64,000 bases of DNA from an uncultured Pseudoteredinibacter sp. (GTDB taxonomy: Bacteria; Pseudomonadota; Gammaproteobacteria; Pseudomonadales; Cellvibrionaceae): assembly GCF_947500695.1 (NCBI RefSeq), contig NZ_CANMSS010000013.1, positions 1 through 64,000 on the forward strand, written 5' to 3'. The notes below the pieces were generated by a model, which was not told where the DNA came from, did not search any database, and saw only the letters and a list, made by a program, of their open reading frames with translations. Made by a program: the position numbers and the translations under genes. This document shows positions 33,184 to 41,846 of the stretch, piece after piece (within the stretch, counting starts at the first letter, position 1; every line of letters begins with the position of its first letter).

Positions 33184-33296
33184 TTTCACCCCGCACGGTA
33201 GCGAGTCAGGAACCGTAGGGCGACATGGAGGTCGCGAAGTCGAGCGCCCTCGGATGGTTTTAGCGCGTTCCAGACTCGCTACCGTGCGGGGTGAAA
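33184..33296. repeat. 113-base structured repeat with 24-bp perfect inverted ends
   Basis: The outer arms, 33184-33207 and 33273-33296, are perfectly complementary over 24 bases. After one A-A mismatch the stem continues with GGAAC (33209-33213) and GTTCC (33267-33271), then AGGGCG (33217-33222) and CGCCCT (33245-33250). The whole folds as one long hairpin. It has no coding potential or U tract, and looks like a REP/MITE-type intergenic element rather than a terminator. The rest of 33126-33450 holds no gene. Confidence 0.75.
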
Positions 33297-33450
33297 GCGG
33301 TCAGTTTGCTACGGTATTTAGATATGGCTAGTTATTTCATGTAGTGATTCCAAATAACGACTATTCACCACCAAACTTGCCGAAGACCGCAGCAACAATC
33401 ACAATAGAGGGCTAAACAAAACAAAACATAAAGTAAGCATTGGAGTTTAC

Positions 33451-34725
33451 ATGAAGCCCGAAACCATAGCATTGCACGGCGGATACGAAGGCGATCCAAC
33501 GACCAACTCAGCCACCACCCCAATCTACCAAACGACCTCATACACCTTCGACAGCACCCAGCACGGAGCCGACCTATTCGACCTGAAGGTACCGGGTAAC
33601 ATCTACACCCGCATCATGAACCCAACCACCGACGTCCTAGAAAAACGCCTAGCGGCACTAGAAGGTGGAATTGGCGCATTGGCTGTAGCATCCGGCATGG
33701 CTGCCATTCGCTACGCCATCGAAGCAATAGCCGAAGTGGGCAGCAACATCGTAAGTACCTCACAGCTATACGGCGGCACCTACAACCTATTTGCCCATAC
33801 CTTCCCACGCCAGGGAATTGAAACACGATTCGTTGATGCCGACGACTTCGATGCAATAGCAGGGCTAATTGACGAAAACACCAAGGCACTGTTTTGCGAA
33901 TCCATCGGCAACCCCGCTGGTAACGTCGTAAACCTAAAGCGCTGGGCCGAAATTGCCGAAGCTCATGGTGTACCACTGATTGTCGATAACACCGTAGCGA
34001 GCCCAAGCTTATGCCGCCCGTTTGAACTGGGCGCTCATATTGTCGTGCACTCATTAACCAAATATATTGGTGGTCACGGAACAACCATCGGTGGTGCCAT
34101 TATCGATTCAGGTAAATTTGATTGGGCCAAGCACAAAGATCGCTTCCCAGTAATGAACACACCAGACCCTTCGTATCACGGCGTGGTTTACACCGAAGCT
34201 TTAGGTGAAGCCGCCTACATCGGCCGCTGTCGCGTAGTGCCATTGCGTAACACGGGCGCAGCCATCTCCCCGCATAGTGCCTTCCTGATTATGCAGGGCT
34301 TAGAAACCTTATCTTTGCGAATGGAACGCCATTGTGAAAATGCCCAAAAAGCGGCCGAGTTTTTACAACAGCATCCATCAGTAAGCTGGGTAAACTATGC
34401 GGGCCTAGCAGATAGTCCACACCATGCAAACTGCCAAGAAATCTGTGGCGGTCGTGCATCGGGTATCCTAAGCTTTGGAATTAAAGGCGGCAGCGATGCG
34501 GGCGGTAAATTTATCGATGCCCTACAAATGATATTGCGCCTAGTAAATATCGGTGATGCCAAATCGTTGGCTTGTCACCCGGCCAGTACTACTCACCGCC
34601 AGCTATCTCCGGAAGAATTAAAATCGGCCGGCGTAAGTGAAGAAATGGTTCGCTTATCCATTGGTATTGAGCATATCGACGATATTATTGCCGATATCGA
34701 TCAGGCTCTAAAAGCGGCCAGCTAA
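33451..34725 (+). CDS. metY: O-acetylhomoserine aminocarboxypropyltransferase (sulfhydrylase)
   Basis: A 424-residue PLP enzyme of the Cys/Met metabolism group. It makes homocysteine from O-acetylhomoserine and sulfide. N-terminal TIALHGGYEGDPTTNSATTP and YTRIMNPTTDVLEKRLAALE are typical of MetY. The PLP lysine is in VVHSLTKYIGGHGTTIGG. The roughly 424-residue length favours MetY over the shorter MetB/MetZ (about 390-400). It would use the product of metX at 51298-52464. It is not linked to other met genes here. O-succinylhomoserine as the donor cannot be ruled out. Confidence 0.9.
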   Translation: MKPETIALHGGYEGDPTTNSATTPIYQTTSYTFDSTQHGADLFDLKVPGNIYTRIMNPTTDVLEKRLAALEGGIGALAVASGMAAIRYAIEAIAEVGSNIVSTSQLYGGTYNLFAHTFPRQGIETRFVDADDFDAIAGLIDENTKALFCESIGNPAGNVVNLKRWAEIAEAHGVPLIVDNTVASPSLCRPFELGAHIVVHSLTKYIGGHGTTIGGAIIDSGKFDWAKHKDRFPVMNTPDPSYHGVVYTEALGEAAYIGRCRVVPLRNTGAAISPHSAFLIMQGLETLSLRMERHCENAQKAAEFLQQHPSVSWVNYAGLADSPHHANCQEICGGRASGILSFGIKGGSDAGGKFIDALQMILRLVNIGDAKSLACHPASTTHRQLSPEELKSAGVSEEMVRLSIGIEHIDDIIADIDQALKAAS

Positions 34726-34767
34726 GCAAAAGCGGCTAAAAGATAGCAACACTGATATGGACATGTT

Positions 34768-35808
34768 ATGGAAAAACTGCAATCACTTTTAGCCGAAATT
34801 CCAGGCTTGCTATTACCACTGCTGCCGCTCTTGGCGGTAGTGGCTTTCGCAAGCTTGGTTTTATATTACCTCAGCAAGAAAGGACGCGAACCTTCAGAGG
34901 GCGCACGTTACCGTAGCCAGTGGATGACATTGTTAGTGGTGCTGGTTGCTTTATGTGCCGCTATCATCGTGTTGCCGGTAAGCGATAGCCTGCAAGGTAA
35001 CCTTCTTACCATGCTGGGTTTATTACTCACCGCCATTATTACTTTATCTTCCACCACCATTGCCGCTAATGCGATGGCGGGTTTAATGATCCGCTCATTG
35101 GAAAATTTTAAGCCGGGTGATTTTATTCAAGTAAATAATCACTTTGGCCGTGTTACTGAGCAAGATCTATTTCATATTGAAATCCAAACCGAAGATCGCG
35201 ATCTGCTCACCTTACCAAATGTCTATGTAGCGGCTAATCCAGTAAAAGTAGTGCATGCCAGTGGTACCGTGGTTACTGCTGAAGTGACTTTGGGTTATGA
35301 GCTTGATCACCATGATATTGAGAAACTGCTTAAGCAAGCTGCGGAAGATGCCGGCCTATCGGAACCTTTCGTGTATGTGATGGATCTAGGGGATTTCTCA
35401 GTCTGCTATCGCGTTGCAGGTTTCTTAGAAAATGTTCGCACGCTGCTATCGGCTCGTAGCAAACTACGCCGTCATATGTTGGATAAATTACATGGCGCCG
35501 ATGTAGAAATTGTATCACCGAATTTTATGAATCAGCGTCAAGTTGCCGATCAGACTTTTATCCCTCGGCCTCAGTATCGCCCGAGACTTGCTGAAGAGAA
35601 GGCACCAGAAGCCATCGTTTTTGATAAAGCGGAAAAAGCACAATCGTTGCAAGAGCTAAAAGACGATTATGAAGAGCTTAAGCAAGAAGTTGCTAAACTA
35701 GAGGCCGAGAAGGACGCTGACAATAAAGCCAAGATCGAAAAAAAGCGCCGTAGTCAGAAGGCTATTCGCCTAATGATACAGCGCTTGGAAGAGCGCAAAG
35801 AATCTTAA
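34768..35808 (+). CDS. MscS-like mechanosensitive channel protein with coiled-coil tail
   Basis: A 346-residue inner-membrane protein with three to four helices in residues 10-100, then the MscS beta domain (FKPGDFIQVNNHFGRVTEQ, LLTLPNVYVAANPVKV). The C-terminus (about 285-340) is a highly charged coiled coil, rich in Glu and Lys and absent from simple MscS. The Gly/Ala-rich pore helix is degenerate (TIAANAMAGLMIRSLENF). It may release ions under osmotic stress. It converges on nhaD with a four-base gap. Confidence 0.82.
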   Translation: MEKLQSLLAEIPGLLLPLLPLLAVVAFASLVLYYLSKKGREPSEGARYRSQWMTLLVVLVALCAAIIVLPVSDSLQGNLLTMLGLLLTAIITLSSTTIAANAMAGLMIRSLENFKPGDFIQVNNHFGRVTEQDLFHIEIQTEDRDLLTLPNVYVAANPVKVVHASGTVVTAEVTLGYELDHHDIEKLLKQAAEDAGLSEPFVYVMDLGDFSVCYRVAGFLENVRTLLSARSKLRRHMLDKLHGADVEIVSPNFMNQRQVADQTFIPRPQYRPRLAEEKAPEAIVFDKAEKAQSLQELKDDYEELKQEVAKLEAEKDADNKAKIEKKRRSQKAIRLMIQRLEERKES

Positions 35809-35812
35809 GTCT

Positions 35813-37060
35813 TTACAGCTTTAATTGATTGGCCAGTAATAAAGTCATTGCATAGCCTGCAGTATAGGCTATGGCCAAAGCTGGGAAGTAACGTAGATAG
35901 CTGACAAAGCTCAAGCTCTGCACTTTACTCATGGCAATAATGCCCGCAGCGGATCCAATTGCCAGCAGGGAACCACCCACACCGACGGCATAGGTTAAAC
36001 CCAACCAGTTCTCGGTATTTAACTCAGGTGATGCTTTTAGAAGCGCTGCCGTTAGCGGTACATTATCCAGTAGGGCCGAGCCAGCGCCGGCCACATAATT
36101 GGCGTAGCGTGGATCAAATTCGCGATAAAGTTGGGCCAAATCTTTTAGCACCCCCACTTCTTGCAACATGCCAACTAATAGTAAGATGCCTAAGAAGAAC
36201 AGCAGGGTGTCGTACTCGATCTCACGGATATATTCCAAAATACGAGTCTGCTCAGCATCTGTTTTAATGCTGCGGCCAACTAAGAACATAAGCGAGAGGC
36301 CGCTAAGAAAAGTTAGCACTGGTGGTACGCCATAAAATAAATTCAGTAGCATGGTTGCGCCAATTGTGGCGAAGAATATGACGGCAATAATAATATCGAT
36401 ATTGTGAAAGTTGGCGGCTACTGGGCTGGCGGAAACACGACCCTTAGCCCCAATGCTTAGGAGCATTGCCAGCAATAAAACGCTTAAGCTCGCTGGCAGT
36501 AGTAAGGTAATCAGCTGCTGCATGCTCAGATGGCCATCAAGAAAGATCATTAGTGTGGTTACATCGCCGGTAATTAAGGCTACACCGCCAGAGTTCACAG
36601 AGAATACTACCAATGCGGCCAGTTTAATTTGTTGTTTGGCTTCGAGCTTAAAGGCTTGTAATAAGCCAAGACTAACCAAGGTAGCCGTTACATTGTCACA
36701 GATCGCTGAAAGCAACAGCGCAAATAAGGCCACGATAAACATCAAGGCTCGTAGACTTAATTCTTGGGGCACAATCTTTTGCACCACGTTCTGAATTAAA
36801 CCCTTAGCGTTTAGGTACGCCACAAAGGTCATGGTAGACATCAAAAACAACCAGAGCGTGGCTATTTCTAGCAGGTTTTCATTAAGCTGTTCTTGAACTT
36901 GATGGGAGGCTTCTTTTGAATCGGCTGCAATAAATAAAATTAGCCAGGAAAGGCAGCCAAAAAACAAAGTGGTTTTGGCTTTGTTAACGTGAATAACTTC
37001 TTCAAACACAATACCCAATAGTGCGAGCAGGGCAAGTGCAAGCAGGCAGTACTCCAGCAT
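35813..37060 (-). CDS. nhaD: NhaD-type sodium:proton antiporter
   Basis: A 415-residue membrane antiporter with about 11-12 helices. It exports Na+ in exchange for H+. Typical blocks are FEEVIHVNKAKTTLFFG at the start, LLSAICDNVTATLVSLGLL (Asp-Asn in the ion path), VFSVNSGGVALITGDVTTLM, and the late GSALLDNVPLTAALL. These are conserved in NhaD of marine gammaproteobacteria. It lies between two MscS-type genes, suggesting a small salt/osmotic-stress neighbourhood. Confidence 0.88.
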   Translation of the reverse strand: MLEYCLLALALLALLGIVFEEVIHVNKAKTTLFFGCLSWLILFIAADSKEASHQVQEQLNENLLEIATLWLFLMSTMTFVAYLNAKGLIQNVVQKIVPQELSLRALMFIVALFALLLSAICDNVTATLVSLGLLQAFKLEAKQQIKLAALVVFSVNSGGVALITGDVTTLMIFLDGHLSMQQLITLLLPASLSVLLLAMLLSIGAKGRVSASPVAANFHNIDIIIAVIFFATIGATMLLNLFYGVPPVLTFLSGLSLMFLVGRSIKTDAEQTRILEYIREIEYDTLLFFLGILLLVGMLQEVGVLKDLAQLYREFDPRYANYVAGAGSALLDNVPLTAALLKASPELNTENWLGLTYAVGVGGSLLAIGSAAGIIAMSKVQSLSFVSYLRYFPALAIAYTAGYAMTLLLANQLKL

Positions 37061-37233
37061 GTCGATCTCTCAATAGTCGGTGGAACGGGGGAGGTGTTTA
37101 TAGACTATTGTTGTACCTCGGCTGGCGCGCATAAGACCACAGATTGAAGAGGGGCGCAATTACCTATTTGTAGTGCCTGTTGATGTTTAGCGTTTTTAAT
37201 CTGGTTGTGAAAGTAAGTGGCTTCGATCCGCAA

Positions 37234-37380
37234 CTTGTGTGTTGGGTATGCTTTGCTCCACGAGTGGCGGCCTTCCAGGCTGCCCTCGTTCCCAAAAAAG
37301 CCAAGCAAAAAGACGCTTGTCTTTTTTGCTCAGTCGGCGCTCACTCTTAATTGTTCCGCAAAGCACGCCCAACACACAAG
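37234..37380. repeat. 147-base element with 23-base terminal inverted repeats
   Basis: The ends 37234-37256 and 37358-37380 are complementary at 21 of 23 positions (both start CTTGTGTGTTGGG when read inward). Inside is a second hairpin, AGCAAAAAGAC / GTCTTTTTTGCT (37303-37330). No target-site duplication is obvious. It resembles a small non-autonomous mobile element (MITE) or a dispersed repeat. The short ORFs crossing it are probably by-products. The rest of 37061-37480 holds no gene. Confidence 0.6.
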
Positions 37381-37474
37381 CTGCTCAGAAAGGCAGTATT
37401 GGCGTTGAGAGGTGGATTGGCAAAGAGGGTTTTAACTAGGAATGGAAAAATATGAAGGGGATAAAGGAAAATGG

Positions 37475-37502
37475 AAAAAAGAGGGCTGCAAATGCAGCCC
37501 TC
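37475..37502 (-). terminator. intrinsic terminator of the MscS gene
   Basis: Read on the minus strand: GAGGGCTGCA, loop TT, TGCAGCCCTC, then TTTTTT. A 10-bp perfect stem with a U tract, ten bases after the stop codon. Confidence 0.95.
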
Positions 37503-37511
37503 GGATAATAC

Positions 37512-38309
37512 TTAGTCAACCTTGTGCAAATGCAAATCTTGCTGTGGATATGGGATAGAGATCTTCTTCGCATCGAAGGTCTTCTTAACGGTTTCCTGCA
37601 TAGCAAAGAACACGCCCCAGTAGTCAGCAGAGTTCACCCAAACACGTACCGTGAAGTTCACTGAGCTATCGGCTAATTCAGCAACCACAATCAAATGAGC
37701 TGGGTCTTTTAAAATTCGATCATCAGCAGCAATGATTTCTTCCAAAGCATCGCGAGCGGCATCGATGTCATCGTCGTAGCCAATACCAAAGCTCATGTCC
37801 ACACGGCGAGTATCTTCCGTGGAGTAGTTAGTGATGCTGCCATTTGAGATTGGGCCGTTAGGAATAATGATGGTCTTATTGTCGCCAGTCTTCATTACGG
37901 TGTTGAAGATCTGAATAGACTGAACCACACCAGCATGACCTTGTGCTTCAATAAAATCGCCAACCTTATAAGGCTTGAACAAAATAAGTAGAACGCCACC
38001 GGCGAAGTTTGAAAGACTGCCTTGCAAAGCCAAACCGACTGCCAAGCCAGCAGCACCCAAAACAGCTACAAAAGAGGTAGTCGCAATGCCTACCATAGAG
38101 GCCACGCTGATAATCAACAGGGCTTTTAAACCGATACCAATAATGCTGCTTAAAAAGCGTTGCAGAGTGACGTCTAGTTCATTCTTTTCCATAGCTTTTA
38201 CGGTTAGGTTTACCACCTTACCAATTAGCCACCAACCAATAACCAGAACAACAATCGCCATACCCACTTGTGGGGCCCAGGCGGAAACAAACTCGGAAAC
38301 AGCGTCCAT
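37512..38309 (-). CDS. mscS: small-conductance mechanosensitive channel, MscS family
   Basis: A 265-residue inner-membrane channel close to E. coli MscS in length. It opens under membrane tension to release solutes. Three helices, then the pore helix with Gly-Ala packing (VLGAAGLAVGLALQGSLSNFAGG, about 83-105), and the beta domain with KVGDFIEAQGHAGVV and IIIPNGPISNGSITNYS. All key parts are intact. It has its own terminator and is a single-gene unit. Confidence 0.93.
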   Translation of the reverse strand: MDAVSEFVSAWAPQVGMAIVVLVIGWWLIGKVVNLTVKAMEKNELDVTLQRFLSSIIGIGLKALLIISVASMVGIATTSFVAVLGAAGLAVGLALQGSLSNFAGGVLLILFKPYKVGDFIEAQGHAGVVQSIQIFNTVMKTGDNKTIIIPNGPISNGSITNYSTEDTRRVDMSFGIGYDDDIDAARDALEEIIAADDRILKDPAHLIVVAELADSSVNFTVRVWVNSADYWGVFFAMQETVKKTFDAKKISIPYPQQDLHLHKVD

Positions 38310-38413
38310 AAAAATCTCCTAAAATGGTCAAACAAAATGCACCGAATCTCTAGCATAGCGCTAACTTAAAGGGCTAGCTAGGTTTGCGAGGGAGTATATG
38401 GAAAAAGGCTGTA

Positions 38414-38441
38414 CCCAAGCTTAAGCTTGGGCACTTTTTTT
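38414..38441. terminator. palindromic terminator downstream of folE
   Basis: CCCAAGCTTAAGCTTGGG (38414-38431) is a perfect palindrome. T runs flank it on both strands (TTTTTTT at 38435-38441; on the minus strand CCTTTTTT after seven bases), so it could stop transcripts from either side. Confidence 0.75.
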
Positions 38442-38467
38442 GGGGTGAACTTGGAGTGGGGGTTGTG

Positions 38468-39145
38468 TTATTTGCTCAAAAATTCAGCACGGTAGCCGGT
38501 ATCATTCTTAAAGCATCCACCCAGCGCCAAGGTGCTGGTTTGTGAGCTGCTATCCATCACACCGCGAGATTTCACACAGTAGTGAGTGGCTTGCATGCTT
38601 ACTGCAACATTGTCTGTTTCAAGTAGAGTTTGCAGGGCGAGCAGAACTTGTTGGGTTAAGCGCTCTTGCACTTGGGGGCGCTTAGCAAAGAAACGCACAA
38701 TACGATTGATTTTAGAAAGACCGATAATCTTCTTATTGGGTATGTAAGCCACTTTGGCGGTGCCATCGATGGTCACAAAGTGATGCTCGCAGGTACTGGT
38801 CATATCGATATCGCTGACCTTGATCATCTCATCCACGGCCATTTTGTTTTCGATTAGAGCGATCTTAGGAAAACTGCTGTAATCCAAGCCGGAAAAAACC
38901 TCATGGACATACATCTTAGCGATGCGATGTGGGGTCTCGGCGAGGCTGTCATCCGTTAAATCGAGCCCAAGAGTGCTGATGACCTCTTCCATAAGCCCTT
39001 GAATTCGTAGATACTTTTCTTCGTTGCTTAGCTGAGTATCTTGCATAGGCGTTTCAAGGCCTGCAGCCACAAGGGCGGCCTTCACGCGTACTGCTTCTGT
39101 GCTGATTGTATTATCTTTTTTAATGGGTGATATCGCTTTGTTCAT
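38468..39145 (-). CDS. folE: GTP cyclohydrolase I
   Basis: A 225-residue cytoplasmic zinc enzyme; converts GTP to dihydroneopterin triphosphate, the first step to tetrahydrofolate. Family marks: STCEHHFVTIDGTAKVAYIP (zinc Cys and His), GLSKINRIVRFFAKRPQVQE, and HYCVKSRGVMDSSSQT (second zinc Cys). Length equals the E. coli protein. It lies eight bases after folX in a two-gene operon, the arrangement of several gammaproteobacteria. Confidence 0.97.
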   Translation of the reverse strand: MNKAISPIKKDNTISTEAVRVKAALVAAGLETPMQDTQLSNEEKYLRIQGLMEEVISTLGLDLTDDSLAETPHRIAKMYVHEVFSGLDYSSFPKIALIENKMAVDEMIKVSDIDMTSTCEHHFVTIDGTAKVAYIPNKKIIGLSKINRIVRFFAKRPQVQERLTQQVLLALQTLLETDNVAVSMQATHYCVKSRGVMDSSSQTSTLALGGCFKNDTGYRAEFLSK

Positions 39146-39153
39146 GGTGTTTC

Positions 39154-39519
39154 CTAAGGTCTATGGTAGCACAAGCTTAGGGCCACCGAATCGGCGAAGC
39201 GCAAAGCGTGGGGTTTATCAATGCAGACTTCAGCATAATCAATGCTGGGGTGCTCACTGCATAATTCCAGTACATCACTAACGAGCTTTTCGAGCAACAA
39301 AAACTGACCTTGCTCCACATGTTGAATTATTGCTTTGCAGATAGTTTTGTAGTTCAGCGCGCTATCGACATCGTCACTGGCAATGGCTGGATTGGCTTGG
39401 TAGTGAATTTCAGCATTGATCACTACGTCTTGATGTTTTTCCCGCTCTTCGGGGTTAAACCCGATCAAGGTGCGTAATCGTAAATTGCGGATATGTATCT
39501 TGGCTAAACGTGTGGTCAT
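39154..39519 (-). CDS. folX: dihydroneopterin triphosphate 2'-epimerase
   Basis: A 121-residue enzyme of the FolB/FolX fold. It epimerises dihydroneopterin triphosphate, probably for tetrahydromonapterin synthesis. The sequence parallels E. coli FolX (KIHIRNLRLRTLIGFNPEE, NYKTICKAIIQHVEQGQF, LLEKLVSDVLELC), not FolB. The start ATG at 39519 has AAGGA at the right distance; an upstream ATG at 39534 does not. Operon with folE: FolE makes its substrate. Confidence 0.92.
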   Translation of the reverse strand: MTTRLAKIHIRNLRLRTLIGFNPEEREKHQDVVINAEIHYQANPAIASDDVDSALNYKTICKAIIQHVEQGQFLLLEKLVSDVLELCSEHPSIDYAEVCIDKPHALRFADSVALSLCYHRP

Positions 39520-39626
39520 TGTCGTCCTTATCATAAGCCCTAGAGCTTTTTACGTTTTGCGGCGCAAATTAGATCTAGCCTAATTTTTATACCCACTCAG
39601 CTAATGGGGCTTTGCTATTGCGAATA

Positions 39627-39652
39627 CAAAAACGGCACCAATAAAGGTGCCG
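39627..39652 (-). terminator. intrinsic terminator of rho
   Basis: Minus strand: CGGCACC, loop TTTATT, GGTGCCG, then TTTTTG. Lies 27 bases after the rho stop codon. Confidence 0.9.
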
Positions 39653-39678
39653 CTCGTTCGCTACTTAAAGAGAAGTGC

Positions 39679-40938
39679 TTACTTGCGCTTCATCGATAAG
39701 AAGAATTCATCATTGGTCTTAAAGTCTTTCAGACGGTCAACCAAGAATTCAGTTGCGGCAATGTCTTCCATATCGTGTAGTAGTTTACGCAAAATCCACA
39801 CGCGTTGCATTTCGTCCTCTTTCATTAGCAAGTCTTCACGACGGGTGCCAGAGCGACGAACATTGATTGCTGGGTAAACGCGTTTCTCGGCTACTTTACG
39901 ATCTAAGTGCAGTTCTTGGTTACCTGTACCTTTAAATTCTTCGTAAATAACTTCGTCCATTTTTGAGCCGGTATCGATCAAAGCGGTAGCGACGATAGAT
40001 AGGCTGCCACCTTCTTCGATGTTACGTGCGGCACCAAAGAAGCGCTTTGGACGCTCAAGAGCATGGGCATCAACACCACCGGTAAGTACTTTACCAGAGC
40101 TTGGAATTACGGTGTTGTATGCACGAGCTAGACGAGTAATGGAGTCCAGTAGAATTACTACGTCTTTTTTGTGTTCTACCAAACGTTTGGCCTTTTCGAT
40201 CACCATTTCGGCCACTTGTACGTGACGTGAAGGAGGCTCATCAAAGGTAGAGGCAACCACTTCGCCGCGCACAGAGCGCTGCATCTCGGTTACTTCTTCC
40301 GGACGCTCATCGATCAATAGCACGATCAAGTGTACTTCTGGGTTGTTGCGGGTAATCGCCTGAGCAATGTTCTGCATCATGATGGTCTTACCAGCCTTAG
40401 GTGGCGCAACAATCAAACCACGCTGCCCCTTACCAATTGGCGCAACCAAATCGATAATTCGACCGGTTAAATCTTCGGTAGAACCGTTACCGGCTTCCAG
40501 GTGCAAACGATCATCTGGGAATAGCGGGGTAAGGTTTTCAAACAGGATCTTGTTCTTTGAATTTTCAGGCTTATCAAAGTTGATCTGGCCTACTTTTAAT
40601 AGAGCAAAGTAACGCTCGCCTTCTTTTGGTGGGCGAATCTTGCCGGCAATGGTGTCACCCGTACGCAGGTTAAAGCGACGAATTTGGCTAGGGGACACAT
40701 AGATGTCATCAGGGCCGGCTAAGTAGGAAGAGTCTGCGGAACGCAGGAAACCGAAACCGTCTTGTAAGATCTCAAGTACACCGTCGCCGTAAATATCTTC
40801 ACCGCTTTTGGCGTGGCGTTTAAGAATGTTAAAAATAATGTCCTGCTTACGCGAGCGACCAACATTGTCTAGGCCGACTTCTTTGGCAATATTAAGCAGT
40901 TCTTCAATAGGTTTGGTTTTTAGGTCTGTTAAATTCAT
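39679..40938 (-). CDS. rho: transcription termination factor Rho
   Basis: A 419-residue hexameric RNA helicase, same length as E. coli Rho. N-terminal LKTKPIEELLNIAKEVGL, RNA-binding cold-shock-like domain with DGFGFLRS, Walker A PPKAGKT, Walker B VVILLDSITRLARAYN, and the secondary RNA site region FFGAARNIEEGGSL. All are intact. Its 386-base upstream region probably holds an autoregulated leader. Confidence 0.99.
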   Translation of the reverse strand: MNLTDLKTKPIEELLNIAKEVGLDNVGRSRKQDIIFNILKRHAKSGEDIYGDGVLEILQDGFGFLRSADSSYLAGPDDIYVSPSQIRRFNLRTGDTIAGKIRPPKEGERYFALLKVGQINFDKPENSKNKILFENLTPLFPDDRLHLEAGNGSTEDLTGRIIDLVAPIGKGQRGLIVAPPKAGKTIMMQNIAQAITRNNPEVHLIVLLIDERPEEVTEMQRSVRGEVVASTFDEPPSRHVQVAEMVIEKAKRLVEHKKDVVILLDSITRLARAYNTVIPSSGKVLTGGVDAHALERPKRFFGAARNIEEGGSLSIVATALIDTGSKMDEVIYEEFKGTGNQELHLDRKVAEKRVYPAINVRRSGTRREDLLMKEDEMQRVWILRKLLHDMEDIAATEFLVDRLKDFKTNDEFFLSMKRK

Positions 40939-41325
40939 AGAATTAGAATTGGAAAATTTGGCCGGGAAGGAATGGCCTGGGGTGAGTGAACGTTATGTTT
41001 AGATCAATATAACTGTAAATTTTAACCTTCGAGCTAGGTTGCGGCTCAAAATTAAGGAAAAAGGATCGCAGGTTTTGGCGCTTATTGTTTGCGTTGCGCT
41101 AGACCAGCTAGCACGGGCCTTATGGGGGCAATGGCAAAATCTACCTAGTCAGCACAGAAATATCGAAAGGAACAATAGCAATCGCTAAGTTGATTCTAAT
41201 GGATAGCTGTGGAGATTAATCTATTGGGAAGATTAGCCGCGAAACGCGCTTAACTGACTGGATTATAGCGTACTTTTTACACCATGCAAGACTTGGGCGG
41301 CCAAGAAGGCCGCCATTTGGCTAAA
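40939..41325 (-). promoter_or_regulatory. rho leader and rho-trxA intergenic region
   Basis: No gene is supported in these 387 bases. In other bacteria rho is preceded by a long untranslated leader where Rho limits its own synthesis; the distance here allows this. A GGCGGCC/GGCCGCC hairpin (41296-41314) follows the trxA stop but has no U tract, so trxA transcripts may read through or end by Rho. Confidence 0.45.
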
Positions 41326-41649
41326 TTATAGGCTGCTGTCGATGAACTCAACCAATTGAGTCTTAGACAAGGCGCCAACTTTCATGGCGTCCATGTTGCC
41401 GCCTTTGAAGATCATTAGGGTTGGAATGCCGCGGATGTTGAACTTGGCTGGTGTTTCCTTGTTGCCATCAACGTCCATTTTGCAGATCTTGATTTTGTCG
41501 CCGTAATGGTCGGCAAGCTCATCCAATACCGGAGCGATCATTTTACAGGGGCCGCACCATTCTGCCCAAAAATCAACCAGCACAGGGCCTTCGGCTTGTA
41601 AAACGTCAGCTTCGAAGCTGCTATCGGTTACGTGAACAATGCTACTCAT
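41326..41649 (-). CDS. trxA: thioredoxin 1
   Basis: A 107-residue cytoplasmic thiol-disulfide reductant. The active site is WAEWCGPCKM (about residues 28-37). The cis-proline is in IRGIPTLMIF. Length matches E. coli TrxA. The start at 41649 (MSSIVHV) follows GGAGA; an upstream in-frame start would add a 13-residue extension without a ribosome site. trxA-rho order is conserved in gammaproteobacteria. Confidence 0.98.
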   Translation of the reverse strand: MSSIVHVTDSSFEADVLQAEGPVLVDFWAEWCGPCKMIAPVLDELADHYGDKIKICKMDVDGNKETPAKFNIRGIPTLMIFKGGNMDAMKVGALSKTQLVEFIDSSL

Positions 41650-41827
41650 GGGTATTCTCCAGAATGTCAGGCGGCAGCTGACTGCCAAAAAAATTTAGCG
41701 TAATGATAAGGATTGGCTGGCTATGAAACAAGGGCTGTAAGCGTCCTGCTGAGTCAATTGCGGCATAAGCTTAGTTCTACAGCCACTCGCCGGCCGTCAA
41801 TTCACACAGCTTCGACCGGCCCATTTG

Positions 41828-41846
41828 GGTCAACTTAAAGTTGACC
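41828..41846 (-). terminator. hairpin across ppk stop codon
   Basis: GGTCAACTT, A, AAGTTGACC: a perfect 9-bp stem that includes the stop codon of ppk. There is no following U tract. It may act as 3'-end protection or a weak terminator. Confidence 0.4.

Noticed and set aside
33184..33296. Large hairpin as a transcription terminator
   Set aside because: Stem far too long, no U tract, and it lies away from the stop codon of the preceding gene.
37105..37439. Short ORFs in the nhaD-mscS gap
   Set aside because: They cross the inverted-repeat element and have no ribosome sites; more likely translated repeat sequence than genes.
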